Counted from the first letter of the stretch, positions 1 to 8,654 are shown. The stretch: 64,000 nucleotides of DNA from Agromyces sp. NDB4Y10 (GCF_001620055.1 NZ_LQGY01000028.1:62001-126000); one strand, 5' to 3'. Made by a program: numbers and translations. The notes: a model not told the origin generated them from the sequence alone.

Positions 1-66
1 GTCCTGGTTGTTCGAGCGGACCCGTCCGACGTGCGAGACCGCAGCGCTCGCCTTGACGCTGGCCAT
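1..66 (-). CDS. pstP: PP2C-type Ser/Thr protein phosphatase, N-terminal fragment
   Basis: First 22 codons of a gene that runs off the left edge. The reading frame begins ATG at 64-66 and gives MASVKAS then SHVGRVRSNNQD, the conserved opening of bacterial PP2C (PstP/Stp) phosphatases, in which the final Asp belongs to the metal site. It starts 3 nt after the fhaB stop, as expected for the actinobacterial order fhaA-fhaB-pstP, where the phosphatase reverses phosphorylation by PknA/PknB-type kinases in cell-wall growth and division. Only the N-terminus is visible, so the assignment rests on the motif plus gene order. Confidence 0.85.
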   Translation of the reverse strand, partial: MASVKASAAVSHVGRVRSNNQD

Positions 67-69
67 GGG

Positions 70-600
70 CTACCGCCGCAGCTCGAACGTCGTCGCCCCC
101 ACCTTGACGGTGGCTCCGAGCGGGATGGGCTGCGGCACGGTGACCCGGGAGCCGTTGAGGAACGTGCCGTTGGTGGAGTCGAGGTCCTGGATCATCCAGC
201 GGCCGTTCCACAGCATGAGCCGGGCGTGGTGCGTCGAGGTGTAGTCGTCGCGGATGATGATCGCGGAGTCGCTGGACCGGCCGATCGTGATCTCATCGCG
301 ACCGAGGGGGAACTCGGCGCCGGCCTTGGCGCCGGAGGTGATCACGAGCCGGGTGGCGTTCTCGCTCGTGGCATCCGCACCGCCGCCCGAGGGCGGGGCC
401 GGTCGGTTGACCGCGGCGGTGGGGGCCGCGGGCCCGGCCGACGGGGCCGGTGCGGGTCCGGCTGCTGCGACATCCGGCTGCAGCTTTCGCACGCGCTGGC
501 CGAAGAGGTCGCTGCGGAGCGCGTACACGATCGCGAAGACGAACACCCACAGCAGAACGAGGAAGCCGAGCTGGAGGACGAGGAGGGTCAGTTCACTCAT
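70..600 (-). CDS. fhaB: FHA-domain membrane protein FhaB/FipA
   Basis: A 176-residue protein with one N-terminal membrane segment (about residues 5-28), a Pro/Ala-rich linker (about 45-75) and a C-terminal forkhead-associated domain. FHA hallmarks are GRSS (107-110), STHHAR (122-127) and STNG (142-145), the phosphothreonine-binding loops. In mycobacteria the equivalent protein (FipA) links kinase signalling to the divisome; that role is transferred by family. The ATG at 598-600 overlaps the fhaA stop in an ATGA (597-600), so the two are translationally coupled. The gene is followed 3 nt later by the PP2C phosphatase. Confidence 0.93.
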   Translation of the reverse strand: MSELTLLVLQLGFLVLLWVFVFAIVYALRSDLFGQRVRKLQPDVAAAGPAPAPSAGPAAPTAAVNRPAPPSGGGADATSENATRLVITSGAKAGAEFPLGRDEITIGRSSDSAIIIRDDYTSTHHARLMLWNGRWMIQDLDSTNGTFLNGSRVTVPQPIPLGATVKVGATTFELRR

Positions 601-1343
601 TCGGCCGGCCCCCAGAAACCGCCCGCATCGCGGCGCTGACCGGGGTCGACTCGTCGCCCGACGGCGGTGTCGGACGGATCGGCTTGGGCGAGCACCCGGA
701 ACACGATACGCGAGCGCCCGATGCTGATGACGGAGTCGGGCTCGAGCACCGCCTCCTTCACGGGGGCGCCGTTCAGCTGCGTGCCGTTCGTCGATCCGAG
801 GTCGCGCAGGCGCGCGCGCTGGCCGTCCCACTGCACCTCGACGTGGCGGCGCGAGGCGCCGGCGTCATCGAGCGTGACATCCGCTTCGCTGCCGCGGCCG
901 ATCACGGTGCGGCCCTTGAGGAGCGGGTACCGCCGGCCGTCGACGTCGAGCACCGGGGTCCACGCGACGCGGCCCTTCACGTTCTGCGAGTCGACCTGGA
1001 CCATGCCCTCGGCCAGGCTCGTGTCGGCCTGCAGCTCGATGCGGATGCCGCCGGCGAACTGGAAGCGCTGGCTCGCCGCGTGCTTCTGCACGAGGTCGAC
1101 GAGCTCGTCGATGAGCGCCGGTCCGAGCGACGACATGCGCTCGTAGTCGGCGGGAGACATGCGAACCGCGAACCGGTTCGGCACGAGGACGCGGTCGCGC
1201 GAGACGACCGCCGCCTTCGTGTCGATCTCGCGCTTGAGCGCCGCGGTGATCTCGACGGGCTGCAGCCCCGAGCGGAAGGTCTTCGCGAAGGCGCCGTTGA
1301 CGGCGCGCTCGAGACCCTTCTCGAAGTTGTCCAGTAGGCCCAC
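597..1343 (-). CDS. fhaA: FhaA-like protein (DUF3662 plus FHA domain)
   Basis: 248 residues. The N-terminal half (about 1-125) is the DUF3662 domain found in actinobacterial FhaA, beginning MGLLDNFEKGLERAVNG. The C-terminal half is an FHA domain with GRGSE (149-153), SRRHVEV (from 164) and STNGT (from 184). FhaA binds phosphorylated partners of PknB, including the MurJ pseudokinase domain, in mycobacteria; here that is inferred from family. The start is GTG at 1341-1343, with GGGAG about 6 nt upstream. It is first in the visible fhaA-fhaB-pstP operon. Confidence 0.93.
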   Translation of the reverse strand: MGLLDNFEKGLERAVNGAFAKTFRSGLQPVEITAALKREIDTKAAVVSRDRVLVPNRFAVRMSPADYERMSSLGPALIDELVDLVQKHAASQRFQFAGGIRIELQADTSLAEGMVQVDSQNVKGRVAWTPVLDVDGRRYPLLKGRTVIGRGSEADVTLDDAGASRRHVEVQWDGQRARLRDLGSTNGTQLNGAPVKEAVLEPDSVISIGRSRIVFRVLAQADPSDTAVGRRVDPGQRRDAGGFWGPAE

Positions 1344-1412
1344 AGGTCTCCCGTCCGGTCCGTGACTCGACTGACATGCTAGCCCCAGCCCGTGCGAACG
1401 CGCCGGGGACGG

Positions 1413-1434
1413 CCCGGAACGATGCGGTTCCGGG
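1413..1434. terminator. Hairpin downstream of GH65 gene
   Basis: Perfect 8-bp stem CCCGGAAC / GTTCCGGG (1413-1420 with 1427-1434) around a 6-nt loop, 8 nt beyond the GH65 stop codon on the minus strand and upstream of fhaA. There is no U-run, so it is a candidate intrinsic terminator or mRNA 3' stabiliser only. Confidence 0.55.
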
Positions 1435-1442
1435 ATGCGGCG

Positions 1443-3962
1443 TCAGTCGAAGACGGCGGCCGCCTCCTCTTCATCGACGTCGAGCGACAGCGTCGGGATC
1501 GACGCGGTCAGCAGGGTGCCGTCGGCGCGGCGGGTGCCGCGCACGTTCTGCATGGTCGGCGCACCCACGCGGCGCGCGCCGTGGCCGTCGAGCGCGACCA
1601 CGAGCGGGGCGCCGGGGCTGACGACGAGACGCTCGCCGCGCACCTCGAGCGGCACTGTGGCATCCGCTTCGCCGTCTTCGATCGTGAACCGGATCGCCTC
1701 GGCCGTCAGGTCGACGCGGATCCGCGTGCCGCGCAGCGTGAGGCGGAACGACAGGCGGTCCCAGCCGTCGGGCAGGCGCGGGTCGAACGTGAACCGGCCG
1801 TTGTGGTCGCGGAAGCCCCCGAAGCCGGAGACCAGCCCCGCCCAGACGCCGCCCGTCGACGCGACGTGCACGCCGTCGGCCGCGTTGTGGTGCAGGTCGG
1901 CGAGGTCGACGAACAGCGCCGAGCGGAAGTACCGCAGCGCCAGCTCGTGGTAGCCCACCTCGGCCGCGATGATCGACTGCACGACCGCCGACAGCGTCGA
2001 GTCGCCCGTGGTCAGCGGGTCGTAGTACTCGAAGTCGGCGAGCTTCTCCTCGGTCGTGAAGCGGTCGCCCTGCAGGTAGAGGGCGAGCACGACGTCGGCC
2101 TGCTTCAGCACCTGGAAGCGGTAGATCACCAGCGGGTGGTAGTGCAGCAGCAGCGGCAGGTGGTTGTCGGGGGTGTGCTCGAGGTCCCACAGCTCCTTCT
2201 CGAGGAAGGCCGAGTCCTGCGGGTGCACGCCGAGCTGCGGGTCGAACGGGATGTGCATGTGCGCCGCCGCGCGCCGCCAGCTCGCCACCTCGGCCGGCGT
2301 CACGCCGAGCCGCTCGACGAGGCGCTTGTGGGCGTCGGGGTGGTTCACCTGCAGGTTGTCGACAGCGGATGCCGCGGCCGCGAGGTTCGCCCGCGCCATG
2401 ACGTTCGTGTAGAGGTTGTCGTTCACGACCGTCGTGTACTCGTCGGGGCCCGTGACGCCGTGGATGTGGAAGACGTCGTCGGTGTTGGTGCGCCAGAAGC
2501 CGAGGTCCTCCCACATGCGGGCGGTCTCGACGAGGATGTCGATCGCACCCCGCGCGAGGAAGTCCTCGTCGCCCGTGGCCGCCACGTACTGGCACAGGGC
2601 GTAGGCGATGTCGGCGTCGATGTGGTACTGCGCCGTGCCGGCGGCGTAGTACGCGCTCGACTCGAGCCCATTGATCGTGCGCCACGGGAACAGGGCCCCG
2701 CGCTGGTTCAGCTCGAGCGCGCGGGCGCGGGCGGCGTCCAGCATCCGCTGCCGGAACCGCAGCACGTTGCGGGCCACGATCGGCGCCGTGTAGCTGAGGA
2801 ACGGCATCACGTAGATCTCGGAGTCCCAGAAGTAGTGGCCGCCGTAGCCCGAGCCCGACACGCCCTTCGCCGCGACGCCGCCGCCGTCGGTGCGGGCGGT
2901 CGCCTGCGCGAGCTGGAACAGGTTCCAGCGCGTCGCCTGCTGCAGCTCCGGCTGACCGGCGATCTCGACGTCGGACCGCGCCCAGTAGTCGTCGAGCCAG
3001 GCGTGCTGCTGCTCGAACAGCTCGGCCACGCCGACCTCGGCGCCGCGGTCGAGCGTGCGGTCGCAGCGGTCGACGAGTTCGCGCGCCGGCACCTTGCGGG
3101 CGGTGTGGTAGCTGATCAGCTTGGTGATGCGGATCGGCACGCCCTGCCGCGCGCGCACCCGGTAGGTGTGCTTCGCGAGGTCGTCGCCGATGTAGCCGGT
3201 CTCGGTGAACTCGTTGTCGGTCGCGATCGAGTGCCGCGCGCCGACCGAGATGGTCATGCCCGAGTTCGTGCACTGGTAGCCGAGGATGTAGTGCCCGCCG
3301 TCGCCGCGCTGCACGCGCGGCTGGAGCACCCGCTCGGTGAAGGTCTCGGCCTTGCGCGGGTCGAAGGCGCCCGGCGCCTCGGTCACGCCGGCGCGGTACT
3401 CGTCGCGGCCGTCCTGCCGGTTGAGGATCTGGCTGGAGATCGTCACCGCGGCGTCGGCGTCGAGCAGCTCGACCTCGTAGTCGATGACGCCCAGGTGGCG
3501 GTCGGTGAAGCTCGTCATGCGCCGGCTGGTGATGAGCACGCGCTTGCCCGACGGCGTGCGCCACTCGATGCGGCGGCTGAGGAAGCCCAGGCGGAAGTCG
3601 AGGCGGCGCTCGTACGACATGATCTCGGCCTCGGTGATGACGAGCGGCTCGTCGTCGACGTAGAGGCGGATCGTCTTGGCATCCGGCGCGTTCACGATGG
3701 TCTGACCGACCCGCGCGAAGCCGAACGCCTCCTCGGCGTGGCGGATGGGCCAGGTCTCGTGGAAGCCGTTGATGAAGGTGCCGTGCATGTGGCCGTCACG
3801 GCCCTCCTCGACATTGCCGCGCAGGCCGAGGTAGCCGTTGCCCACGGCGAACAGCGTCTCGGTGCGGCCCATGTCGTCGGCGCCGAACTCGGTCTCGACG
3901 AGCGCCCACTCGTCGACGGGGAAGATCGAGCGGTTCAGGGGGTCGGTGTCGGCGAACCTCAT
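1443..3962 (-). CDS. Glycoside hydrolase family 65 disaccharide phosphorylase
   Basis: 839 residues, the usual size for GH65 maltose, trehalose or kojibiose phosphorylases. Visible family marks are VGNGYLGLRGN near the N-terminus, GYGGHYFWDSEIY in the (alpha/alpha)6 barrel and GPDEYT, whose Glu508 matches the general acid of the family. The enzyme splits an alpha-glucoside with phosphate to beta-glucose 1-phosphate plus glucose or sugar. The coupled beta-phosphoglucomutase gene upstream (ATGA overlap at 3959-3962) supports an inverting phosphorylase making beta-G1P. No signal peptide is present, so it is cytoplasmic. The exact disaccharide cannot be read from sequence; no sugar transporter lies in the operon. 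Confidence 0.93.
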   Translation of the reverse strand: MRFADTDPLNRSIFPVDEWALVETEFGADDMGRTETLFAVGNGYLGLRGNVEEGRDGHMHGTFINGFHETWPIRHAEEAFGFARVGQTIVNAPDAKTIRLYVDDEPLVITEAEIMSYERRLDFRLGFLSRRIEWRTPSGKRVLITSRRMTSFTDRHLGVIDYEVELLDADAAVTISSQILNRQDGRDEYRAGVTEAPGAFDPRKAETFTERVLQPRVQRGDGGHYILGYQCTNSGMTISVGARHSIATDNEFTETGYIGDDLAKHTYRVRARQGVPIRITKLISYHTARKVPARELVDRCDRTLDRGAEVGVAELFEQQHAWLDDYWARSDVEIAGQPELQQATRWNLFQLAQATARTDGGGVAAKGVSGSGYGGHYFWDSEIYVMPFLSYTAPIVARNVLRFRQRMLDAARARALELNQRGALFPWRTINGLESSAYYAAGTAQYHIDADIAYALCQYVAATGDEDFLARGAIDILVETARMWEDLGFWRTNTDDVFHIHGVTGPDEYTTVVNDNLYTNVMARANLAAAASAVDNLQVNHPDAHKRLVERLGVTPAEVASWRRAAAHMHIPFDPQLGVHPQDSAFLEKELWDLEHTPDNHLPLLLHYHPLVIYRFQVLKQADVVLALYLQGDRFTTEEKLADFEYYDPLTTGDSTLSAVVQSIIAAEVGYHELALRYFRSALFVDLADLHHNAADGVHVASTGGVWAGLVSGFGGFRDHNGRFTFDPRLPDGWDRLSFRLTLRGTRIRVDLTAEAIRFTIEDGEADATVPLEVRGERLVVSPGAPLVVALDGHGARRVGAPTMQNVRGTRRADGTLLTASIPTLSLDVDEEEAAAVFD

Positions 3963-4822
3963 GCGCGGTCCTCTTCGGTGGTGGTGCGTGCGGGGGTCGT
4001 GGGGTCGCCGTCGTTGCGAACGGCGGATGCCTCGCCGGCGCGCTCGAGCGCCGGGATGAGCTCGTCGAGTTCGTCGACGATCACGTCGGCGCCGAGTTCG
4101 ATCAGCGCATCGCGGCCCACGCCGCGGTCGACGCCGACGACGAGGGCGAACGGACCGGACGCGCCGGCCTTCACGCCGGACTCCGCGTCCTCGATGACGG
4201 CGCACTCCTCGGGCGGCAGCCCGAGCAGCTCGGCCGCGCGCAGGAACATGTCGGGTGCGGGCTTGCCGGGGACGCCCTCGCGCGCGGCGACCGCGCCGTC
4301 GACGACGACCTCGAACCGGTCGGCGATGCCCGCCGCCTCGAGCACCGCGGGCGCGTTCTTCGAGCTGGAGACCACGGCGACCTCGCCGCCGGCGCGCTCG
4401 ATCGCGTCGAGCAGGGCGACGCTCGCCGGGTACGGCCGCACGCCCTCCTCGGCGAGGGTCTGGTTGAACGCGTCGTTCTTGCGGTTGCCGAGCCCGTGCA
4501 CGGTGTCGAGCGTCGCGGCATCCGTCACCTCGCCCTCGGGCAGGGTGATGCCCCGGCTGGCCAGCAGCGAGCGGACCCCGTCGTAGCGCGGCTTGCCGTC
4601 GATGTACGCGTAGTAGTCGGCGTCGCGGTAGGGCTCGGCGCCGTGCGCCTCGAGGAACGGCGCGAACAGCCGAGCCCACGCGTGCATGTGCACCACGGCC
4701 GTCGGCGTGAGCACCCCGTCGAGGTCGAAGAGCCAGCCGCGGATGCCGCCGAGCTCGACCTCGGACGGGTCGACGGGCGCGCTGATGCGCAGGCTCGCGC
4801 GATCGTCGCGGGGGTGGGTCAC
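3959..4822 (-). CDS. pgmB: Beta-phosphoglucomutase, HAD family
   Basis: 287 residues. HAD motif I is FDLDGVLT with nucleophile Asp33 and acid/base Asp35; GNRKND in the cap, VVSSSKN (motif II/III) and VIEDAESGVKAG (motif IV) follow, a pattern typical of beta-PGM. It converts the beta-glucose 1-phosphate released by the GH65 partner into glucose 6-phosphate. The start is GTG (4820-4822) with AAAGGA 7 nt upstream. The N-terminal about 25 residues and the Thr-rich tail (about 265-287) extend beyond the usual HAD core. It is first gene of a two-gene operon. Confidence 0.93.
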   Translation of the reverse strand: MTHPRDDRASLRISAPVDPSEVELGGIRGWLFDLDGVLTPTAVVHMHAWARLFAPFLEAHGAEPYRDADYYAYIDGKPRYDGVRSLLASRGITLPEGEVTDAATLDTVHGLGNRKNDAFNQTLAEEGVRPYPASVALLDAIERAGGEVAVVSSSKNAPAVLEAAGIADRFEVVVDGAVAAREGVPGKPAPDMFLRAAELLGLPPEECAVIEDAESGVKAGASGPFALVVGVDRGVGRDALIELGADVIVDELDELIPALERAGEASAVRNDGDPTTPARTTTEEDRA

Positions 4823-5027
4823 GGGCGATCCTTTCGATCGGGGGAACTGGTCGGGGCGCCGGTGCCGGTAGTCAAGGCTATGCCCGCGTCGAGGGGCGGC
4901 GCGAGGGGTTGCAGCGACTCCGAGCGGATGCCGAGGTCGGGCGGTTGGGGGAGGGGGAGTGGGCGGATGCCACGCGCAGGTATGTTAGTCTCGGTTGGCT
5001 GGTTCGCACCTGTGTGGGAGCTGGTAT

Positions 5028-5111
5028 GCGCAAGTGGCGGAATAGGCAGACGCGCACGGTTCAGGTCCGTGTGCCCGTGAGGGCGTGGGGGTTCAACTCC
5101 CCCCTTGCGCA
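5028..5111 (+). tRNA. tRNA-Leu (anticodon CAG)
   Basis: 84-nt class II tRNA. Acceptor stem GCGCAAG (5028-5034) pairs with CTTGCGC (5104-5110). The anticodon stem CACGG/CCGTG (5055-5059/5067-5071) encloses loop TTCAGGT, with anticodon CAG at 5062-5064. The long variable arm and the T-loop GTTCAACTC fit leucine. The discriminator is A at 5111; the genomic sequence continues CCG, so the complete CCA end is not encoded. Decodes CUG, a major Leu codon in this GC-rich genome. Confidence 0.96.
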
Positions 5112-5119
5112 CCGAAGCA

Positions 5120-5156
5120 AACGGCCCGGGTCATCGACCCGGGCCGTTCTTCGTTT
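5120..5156 (+). terminator. Intrinsic terminator of tRNA-Leu
   Basis: 13-bp perfect stem (5120-5132 with 5136-5148, core ACGGCCCGGGTC) with a 3-nt loop, followed by the T-rich tail TCTTCGTTT. It begins 9 nt after the tRNA. Confidence 0.92.
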
Positions 5157-5180
5157 CCGGGCGGCCGGCGCCCGGGTGGC

Positions 5181-5186
5181 TAGGCT
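5181..5186 (+). promoter_or_regulatory. -10 element for leaderless PAP2 mRNA
   Basis: TAGGCT sits 7 nt before the ATG at 5194 and no Shine-Dalgarno precedes it, the arrangement of a leaderless transcript. Confidence 0.5.
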
Positions 5187-5193
5187 GCCGGGC

Positions 5194-5859
5194 ATGCACG
5201 CGTTCCTGCGCTCCTTCGTCCTCCCGGCGCTCGGGGCGATCGCGGTGCTCGCCGGCGCTGGCCGGATCATCCGGGTCGTGGGCGGCGACGACCCGCGCGA
5301 GGACCGGGCGGTCCGCGCGCTCCAGTCCGCGTTCGGGCACGGACCCGACGCCGCGCCCGTCGAGCCGGCCGAGCGTCGCGAGGTGCTCGATCGGGTCACC
5401 GGTCCGCTCTCGTGGTACTCGGGCGTGCCGCAGACGATCGGGAACGGGGCGTTCTGGTGCGGCTGGATCTCGGTGCTCACGCGCGACTGGCGCTCCGCCG
5501 CAGCGCCCGGCGCGGCGCTCGCGCTCGAGACCGCGTGCTTCGTCGGATCCGCGGCCCTCGTGGGTCGACCGCGACCGCATGGCGTGTGGCGGCCCGAGCA
5601 GCCGCACGCGACCTCGTCGTTCCCCTCCGGGCACACGGCTGCGGCCGTCGCGCTCCACACCACGCTGGCCGACCTCGTCGACCGGTACGGGCTGCGCGGG
5701 TCCCGCGTCCTCGGGCCGCTGCTGCGGTACGTGATCCCGGGCGGGATCGCGTTCTCGCGGATCTATCGCGGGCAGCACCACGTCTCGGACACGGTCGCGG
5801 GGGTCCTGCTCGGGAGATGGAGCGCCCGAGTGGTCCGGCGGGCGCTGCTGTCGCGGTAG
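5194..5859 (+). CDS. PAP2-superfamily membrane phosphatase
   Basis: 221 residues with about five membrane segments. The tripartite acid-phosphatase signature is present: VGRPRPHG (motif 1, about residue 125), FPSGHTAAA (motif 2) and SRIYRGQHHVSD (motif 3, with the catalytic His and Asp). It probably dephosphorylates lipid phosphates or undecaprenyl pyrophosphate at the outer membrane face; substrate is not determinable. The chosen ATG follows a TAGGCT -10 element by 7 nt with no Shine-Dalgarno, suggesting a leaderless mRNA. The gene stands alone after the tRNA terminator. Confidence 0.88.
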   Translation: MHAFLRSFVLPALGAIAVLAGAGRIIRVVGGDDPREDRAVRALQSAFGHGPDAAPVEPAERREVLDRVTGPLSWYSGVPQTIGNGAFWCGWISVLTRDWRSAAAPGAALALETACFVGSAALVGRPRPHGVWRPEQPHATSSFPSGHTAAAVALHTTLADLVDRYGLRGSRVLGPLLRYVIPGGIAFSRIYRGQHHVSDTVAGVLLGRWSARVVRRALLSR

Positions 5860-5910
5860 GCGGGGCGTCGTCTCGTCACACGTCGCGACGATGCGCGGCG
5901 GGCGGGCTGC

Positions 5911-6633
5911 TCAGAGGAGCGTCGGCTCGTCGCCCAAGGGCTCGATGAGGCCCGGGTCGTGGGGGTCGATGCGGCGGTGGTTGTTCACGCGCGGGTCGAC
6001 CTCGTACTCGGTGATCGTCGGCGCGACCCGGTCGGACTGCGCGAGGAGGAAGTCGACCATGGCCTGCGCGTCGCCGGGGGAGAGCTTGGCGGGGTCGAGG
6101 TAGTGGTCGACCGCGTCGAGGGGGAGGTACACCGGCATCCGGTCGTGGATCTCGCCGGACGCATCGCGCGCCTCGCGCGTGATGATCGAGGTCGAGACCT
6201 CCCAGGTGTCGTCGTCGAGCTTGCGCGCGGTGGAGATCGCGGCGGCGGCGAGGAGGTCGTCGGGCCCGTGCAGGTAGTGGGCGCGCTTCTTGCCCGGCTC
6301 GCCCGTCCATTCGTAGTAGCCGCGCATCGGCACGATGCAGCGGCCGGACGCGAAGGCCCCCTTCCACAGCCCGTTCGTCGCGACGGTCTCGATGCGACTG
6401 TTGAACTGCGGCCGCTTCGACTCCTTCATGAATGCGGGATGGAAGTCCCAGCGGGCCGGCTCGAGCCGCCGGACGAACTCGCCCGTGTCGGACTTCGCCC
6501 GTTCGCGCACGATCGGGATCGTGTCGGTGGGGGCGAGGCTGTACGAGGGCCGCCAATCGGCGAAGTCGTTCTCGGCGTCGAAGACCGCGGTCAGGTCGTC
6601 GACCTCCTGCGAGACCACGAAACGTCCGCACAT
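5911..6633 (-). CDS. HMCES/YedK SOS-response-associated protein
   Basis: 240 residues of the SRAP family. The start is MCGRFV, so Cys2 becomes N-terminal after Met removal, as required for the thiazolidine DNA-protein crosslink with abasic sites. Other family residues are visible in FNSRIET, CIVPMRGYYEW and the late VNNHRRI, which fit the active-site Asn, Glu and His. The protein shields abasic sites in single-stranded DNA. No Shine-Dalgarno is visible; a TAGGCT lies 9 nt upstream of the ATG. It is convergent with the PAP2 gene and divergent from the LVIVD gene. Confidence 0.92.
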   Translation of the reverse strand: MCGRFVVSQEVDDLTAVFDAENDFADWRPSYSLAPTDTIPIVRERAKSDTGEFVRRLEPARWDFHPAFMKESKRPQFNSRIETVATNGLWKGAFASGRCIVPMRGYYEWTGEPGKKRAHYLHGPDDLLAAAAISTARKLDDDTWEVSTSIITREARDASGEIHDRMPVYLPLDAVDHYLDPAKLSPGDAQAMVDFLLAQSDRVAPTITEYEVDPRVNNHRRIDPHDPGLIEPLGDEPTLL

Positions 6634-6642
6634 GATGACGCG

Positions 6643-6648
6643 AGCCTA
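6643..6648 (-). promoter_or_regulatory. -10 element for the HMCES/YedK gene
   Basis: TAGGCT read on the minus strand, 9 nt from the ATG, with no ribosome-binding site between: probably a leaderless or near-leaderless mRNA. Confidence 0.42.
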
Positions 6649-6700
6649 CGCCCCGCGACCGACAGATCGGGCGGTAATGTGAGGAAAGCTCGGAAAGCGG

Positions 6701-6786
6701 TTGCTGACATTCGGCCGATTCATAGCTATGTTGGGGCCAGAGATGGCCCCAGGAGGGCTCGAGCCGCACGACGAGGTGCGGCTCGA
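6701..6786 (+). promoter_or_regulatory. Promoter and double-hairpin 5' leader of LVIVD gene
   Basis: TTGCTG (6701-6706) and TAGCTA (6723-6728), 16 nt apart, resemble a sigma-A promoter in an AT-rich patch. The transcript would then carry two perfect hairpins: GGGGCCA/TGGCCCC (6733-6739/6744-6750, GAGA loop) and an 11-bp stem (6759-6769/6776-6786). They resemble no riboswitch class that I recognise; mRNA stabilisation or attenuation is possible. Confidence 0.5.
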
Positions 6787-6837
6787 CTGCATCCCGAAGG
6801 GCTCGATCGCTACCGCGAAAGAGAGGGCACCACTTCC

Positions 6838-8610
6838 ATGAGAAACACGACTGAACCCGTGCGACGGCGCAGGCGCGCCATCGCCGCGGCCGGAGCCTTC
6901 GTGCTCGGCGCGTCGCTGATGACCGCCACGGCCGCCGCCGCCGAGGACGACCCCCGCGTCGGCATGCCCGGCGGCTACCTCGACGCCCCCGTCGCCACGA
7001 GCGGCGTCGAGCTGCTCGAGAGCATCCCGCGCCAGGGCGCGTTCGACGCCGCCCCGGGCAACTTCAGCTACGTGAACTCCGACCTGGCCTTCACGGGCGA
7101 CCACGCCATCGTGGGCAACTACAACGGCTTCCAGGTCTACGACGTCTCCGACCCGGCCGCTCCGACGCTGAAGTCGCAGTTCGTCTGCCCCGGCGGCCAG
7201 GGTGACGTCTCGGTCTACGGCGACCTGCTGTTCATGTCGGTCGAGGAGGCGCGCGGTCGCATCGACTGCGGCACGACGGCGATGCCCTCGGTGAGCGCGG
7301 AGCGCTTCCGCGGCATCCGGATCTTCGACATCAGCGACATCGACAACCCCGTGCAGCTGCCCGGCGTGCAGACCTGCCGTGGTTCGCACACCCACACGGT
7401 CGTCACCGACCCGGATGACCCGAACAACGTGTACCTCTACAACTCGGGCACGTCGAGCATCCGCTCGGCCCTCGAGCTGGCGGGTTGCAGCACCGGCAAT
7501 GCGACGAGCGAGAACCCGACGCAGTGGCGCATCGACGTCATCAAGGTGCCGCTCGCGGCCCCTGAGACGGCGTCGATCGTGAGCCAGCCGCGCATCTTCC
7601 AGAACTACGAGACCGGCGCGGTCAACGGCCTGCAGAACGGCCCGACCCAGCCGCGTCACCCGTCGGGCGGCACCTACTCGCCGAGCCCGAACACCAACAC
7701 CTGCCACGACATCACGGCCTTCCCGGAGATCGGGCTCGCCGCCGGCGCGTGCCAGGGCAACGGCATCCTCCTCGACATCTCCGACCCGGTGAACCCGGTG
7801 CGCACCGATGCCGTGGCGGACGTCAACTTCGCGTACTGGCACTCGGCGACCTTCAACAACGACGGCACGAAGGTGGTCTTCACCGACGAGTGGGGCGGCG
7901 GCACCGGAGCACGATGCCTGCCCGACCAGCCGGCGTGGGGCGCCAACGCGCTCTTCGACATCGTCGACGGCAAGCTGCAGTTCGCCAGCTACTACAAGCT
8001 GCCCGCACCGCAGACCGCCCAGGAGAACTGCGTCGCCCACAACGGCACGCTGATCCCGGTGCCGGGCCGCGACATCATGGTGCAGGCGTGGTACCAGGGC
8101 GGCATGTCGATCTTCGACTTCACCGACACGGCGAACCCGACGGAGATCGCCTTCCTCGACCGCGGTCCGCTCAACCCCAACGCGCTCACCCTGAGCGGGT
8201 ACTGGTCGACCTACTGGTACAACGGCAACATCCTCGGCAGCGAGATCGCTCGAGGATTCGACTCGATGGCCCTCACCCCGACCGGGCAGCTCTCGGCCAA
8301 CGAGATCGCCGCCGCCGGTGAGATCGAGTGGGACGAGCTCAACGCGCAGCTCCAGGGCAAGTACGAGCACGCGCCGAGCCTCGCCGTCGCCGGGTCGTAC
8401 GTCGACCAGGCCGAGCGCGCCGGCACCCTGACGGGCAAGGCCCTGACCGAGGTGCGCAAGCACCTGGCCGAGGCCGGCGTGCTCGTCGCCGACGGCTCGA
8501 GCAAGCGCGCGATCATCGCGCAGCTCGACAACGCCATCCGCAAGGCCGGCCCCGGTGCCGACGCCAGCGTGATCCAGGCGCTCACCGAGTTGAAGGCCTC
8601 CTTCAGCTGA
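6838..8610 (+). CDS. Secreted LVIVD-repeat protein
   Basis: 590 residues. The N-terminus has an Arg-rich stretch (VRRRRRA), a hydrophobic core and an Ala-X-Ala site (about 26-31), so it is exported, possibly by Tat. The body carries repeats of the form (F/L)DISDP.NP (for example VYDVSDPAAP, IFDISDIDNP, LLDISDPVNP, IFDFTDTANP), the LVIVD beta-propeller repeat. Many His, Asp and Cys residues (CHDITAF, CVAHNGT) could bind metal or make disulfides. The C-terminal 110 residues form a separate Ala/Lys-rich helical region resembling FIMAH-type tails. The molecular role is unknown; it is abundant in secreted actinobacterial proteomes by family. Confidence 0.82.
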   Translation: MRNTTEPVRRRRRAIAAAGAFVLGASLMTATAAAAEDDPRVGMPGGYLDAPVATSGVELLESIPRQGAFDAAPGNFSYVNSDLAFTGDHAIVGNYNGFQVYDVSDPAAPTLKSQFVCPGGQGDVSVYGDLLFMSVEEARGRIDCGTTAMPSVSAERFRGIRIFDISDIDNPVQLPGVQTCRGSHTHTVVTDPDDPNNVYLYNSGTSSIRSALELAGCSTGNATSENPTQWRIDVIKVPLAAPETASIVSQPRIFQNYETGAVNGLQNGPTQPRHPSGGTYSPSPNTNTCHDITAFPEIGLAAGACQGNGILLDISDPVNPVRTDAVADVNFAYWHSATFNNDGTKVVFTDEWGGGTGARCLPDQPAWGANALFDIVDGKLQFASYYKLPAPQTAQENCVAHNGTLIPVPGRDIMVQAWYQGGMSIFDFTDTANPTEIAFLDRGPLNPNALTLSGYWSTYWYNGNILGSEIARGFDSMALTPTGQLSANEIAAAGEIEWDELNAQLQGKYEHAPSLAVAGSYVDQAERAGTLTGKALTEVRKHLAEAGVLVADGSSKRAIIAQLDNAIRKAGPGADASVIQALTELKASFS

Positions 8611-8617
8611 CGCCTCG

Positions 8618-8644
8618 GCGGGGAGGCCGCCGCGGCCTCCCCGC
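8618..8644 (+). terminator. Terminator hairpin of LVIVD gene
   Basis: 11-bp perfect GC stem (8618-8628 with 8634-8644, GCGGGGAGGCC) and 5-nt loop, beginning 7 nt after the stop codon. Confidence 0.75.
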
Positions 8645-8654
8645 CCGACACGAC

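Noticed and set aside
1392-4586. A 1,064-codon open frame on the plus strand opposite the GH65/pgmB operon
   Set aside because: It is a shadow of GC-rich third positions; its translation is Arg/Ala/Val-rich low complexity, and the minus-strand genes have complete catalytic motifs.
6733-6786. A known riboswitch in the LVIVD leader
   Set aside because: Only two simple hairpins are visible, with none of the conserved junction sequences of riboswitch classes that I can recognise.
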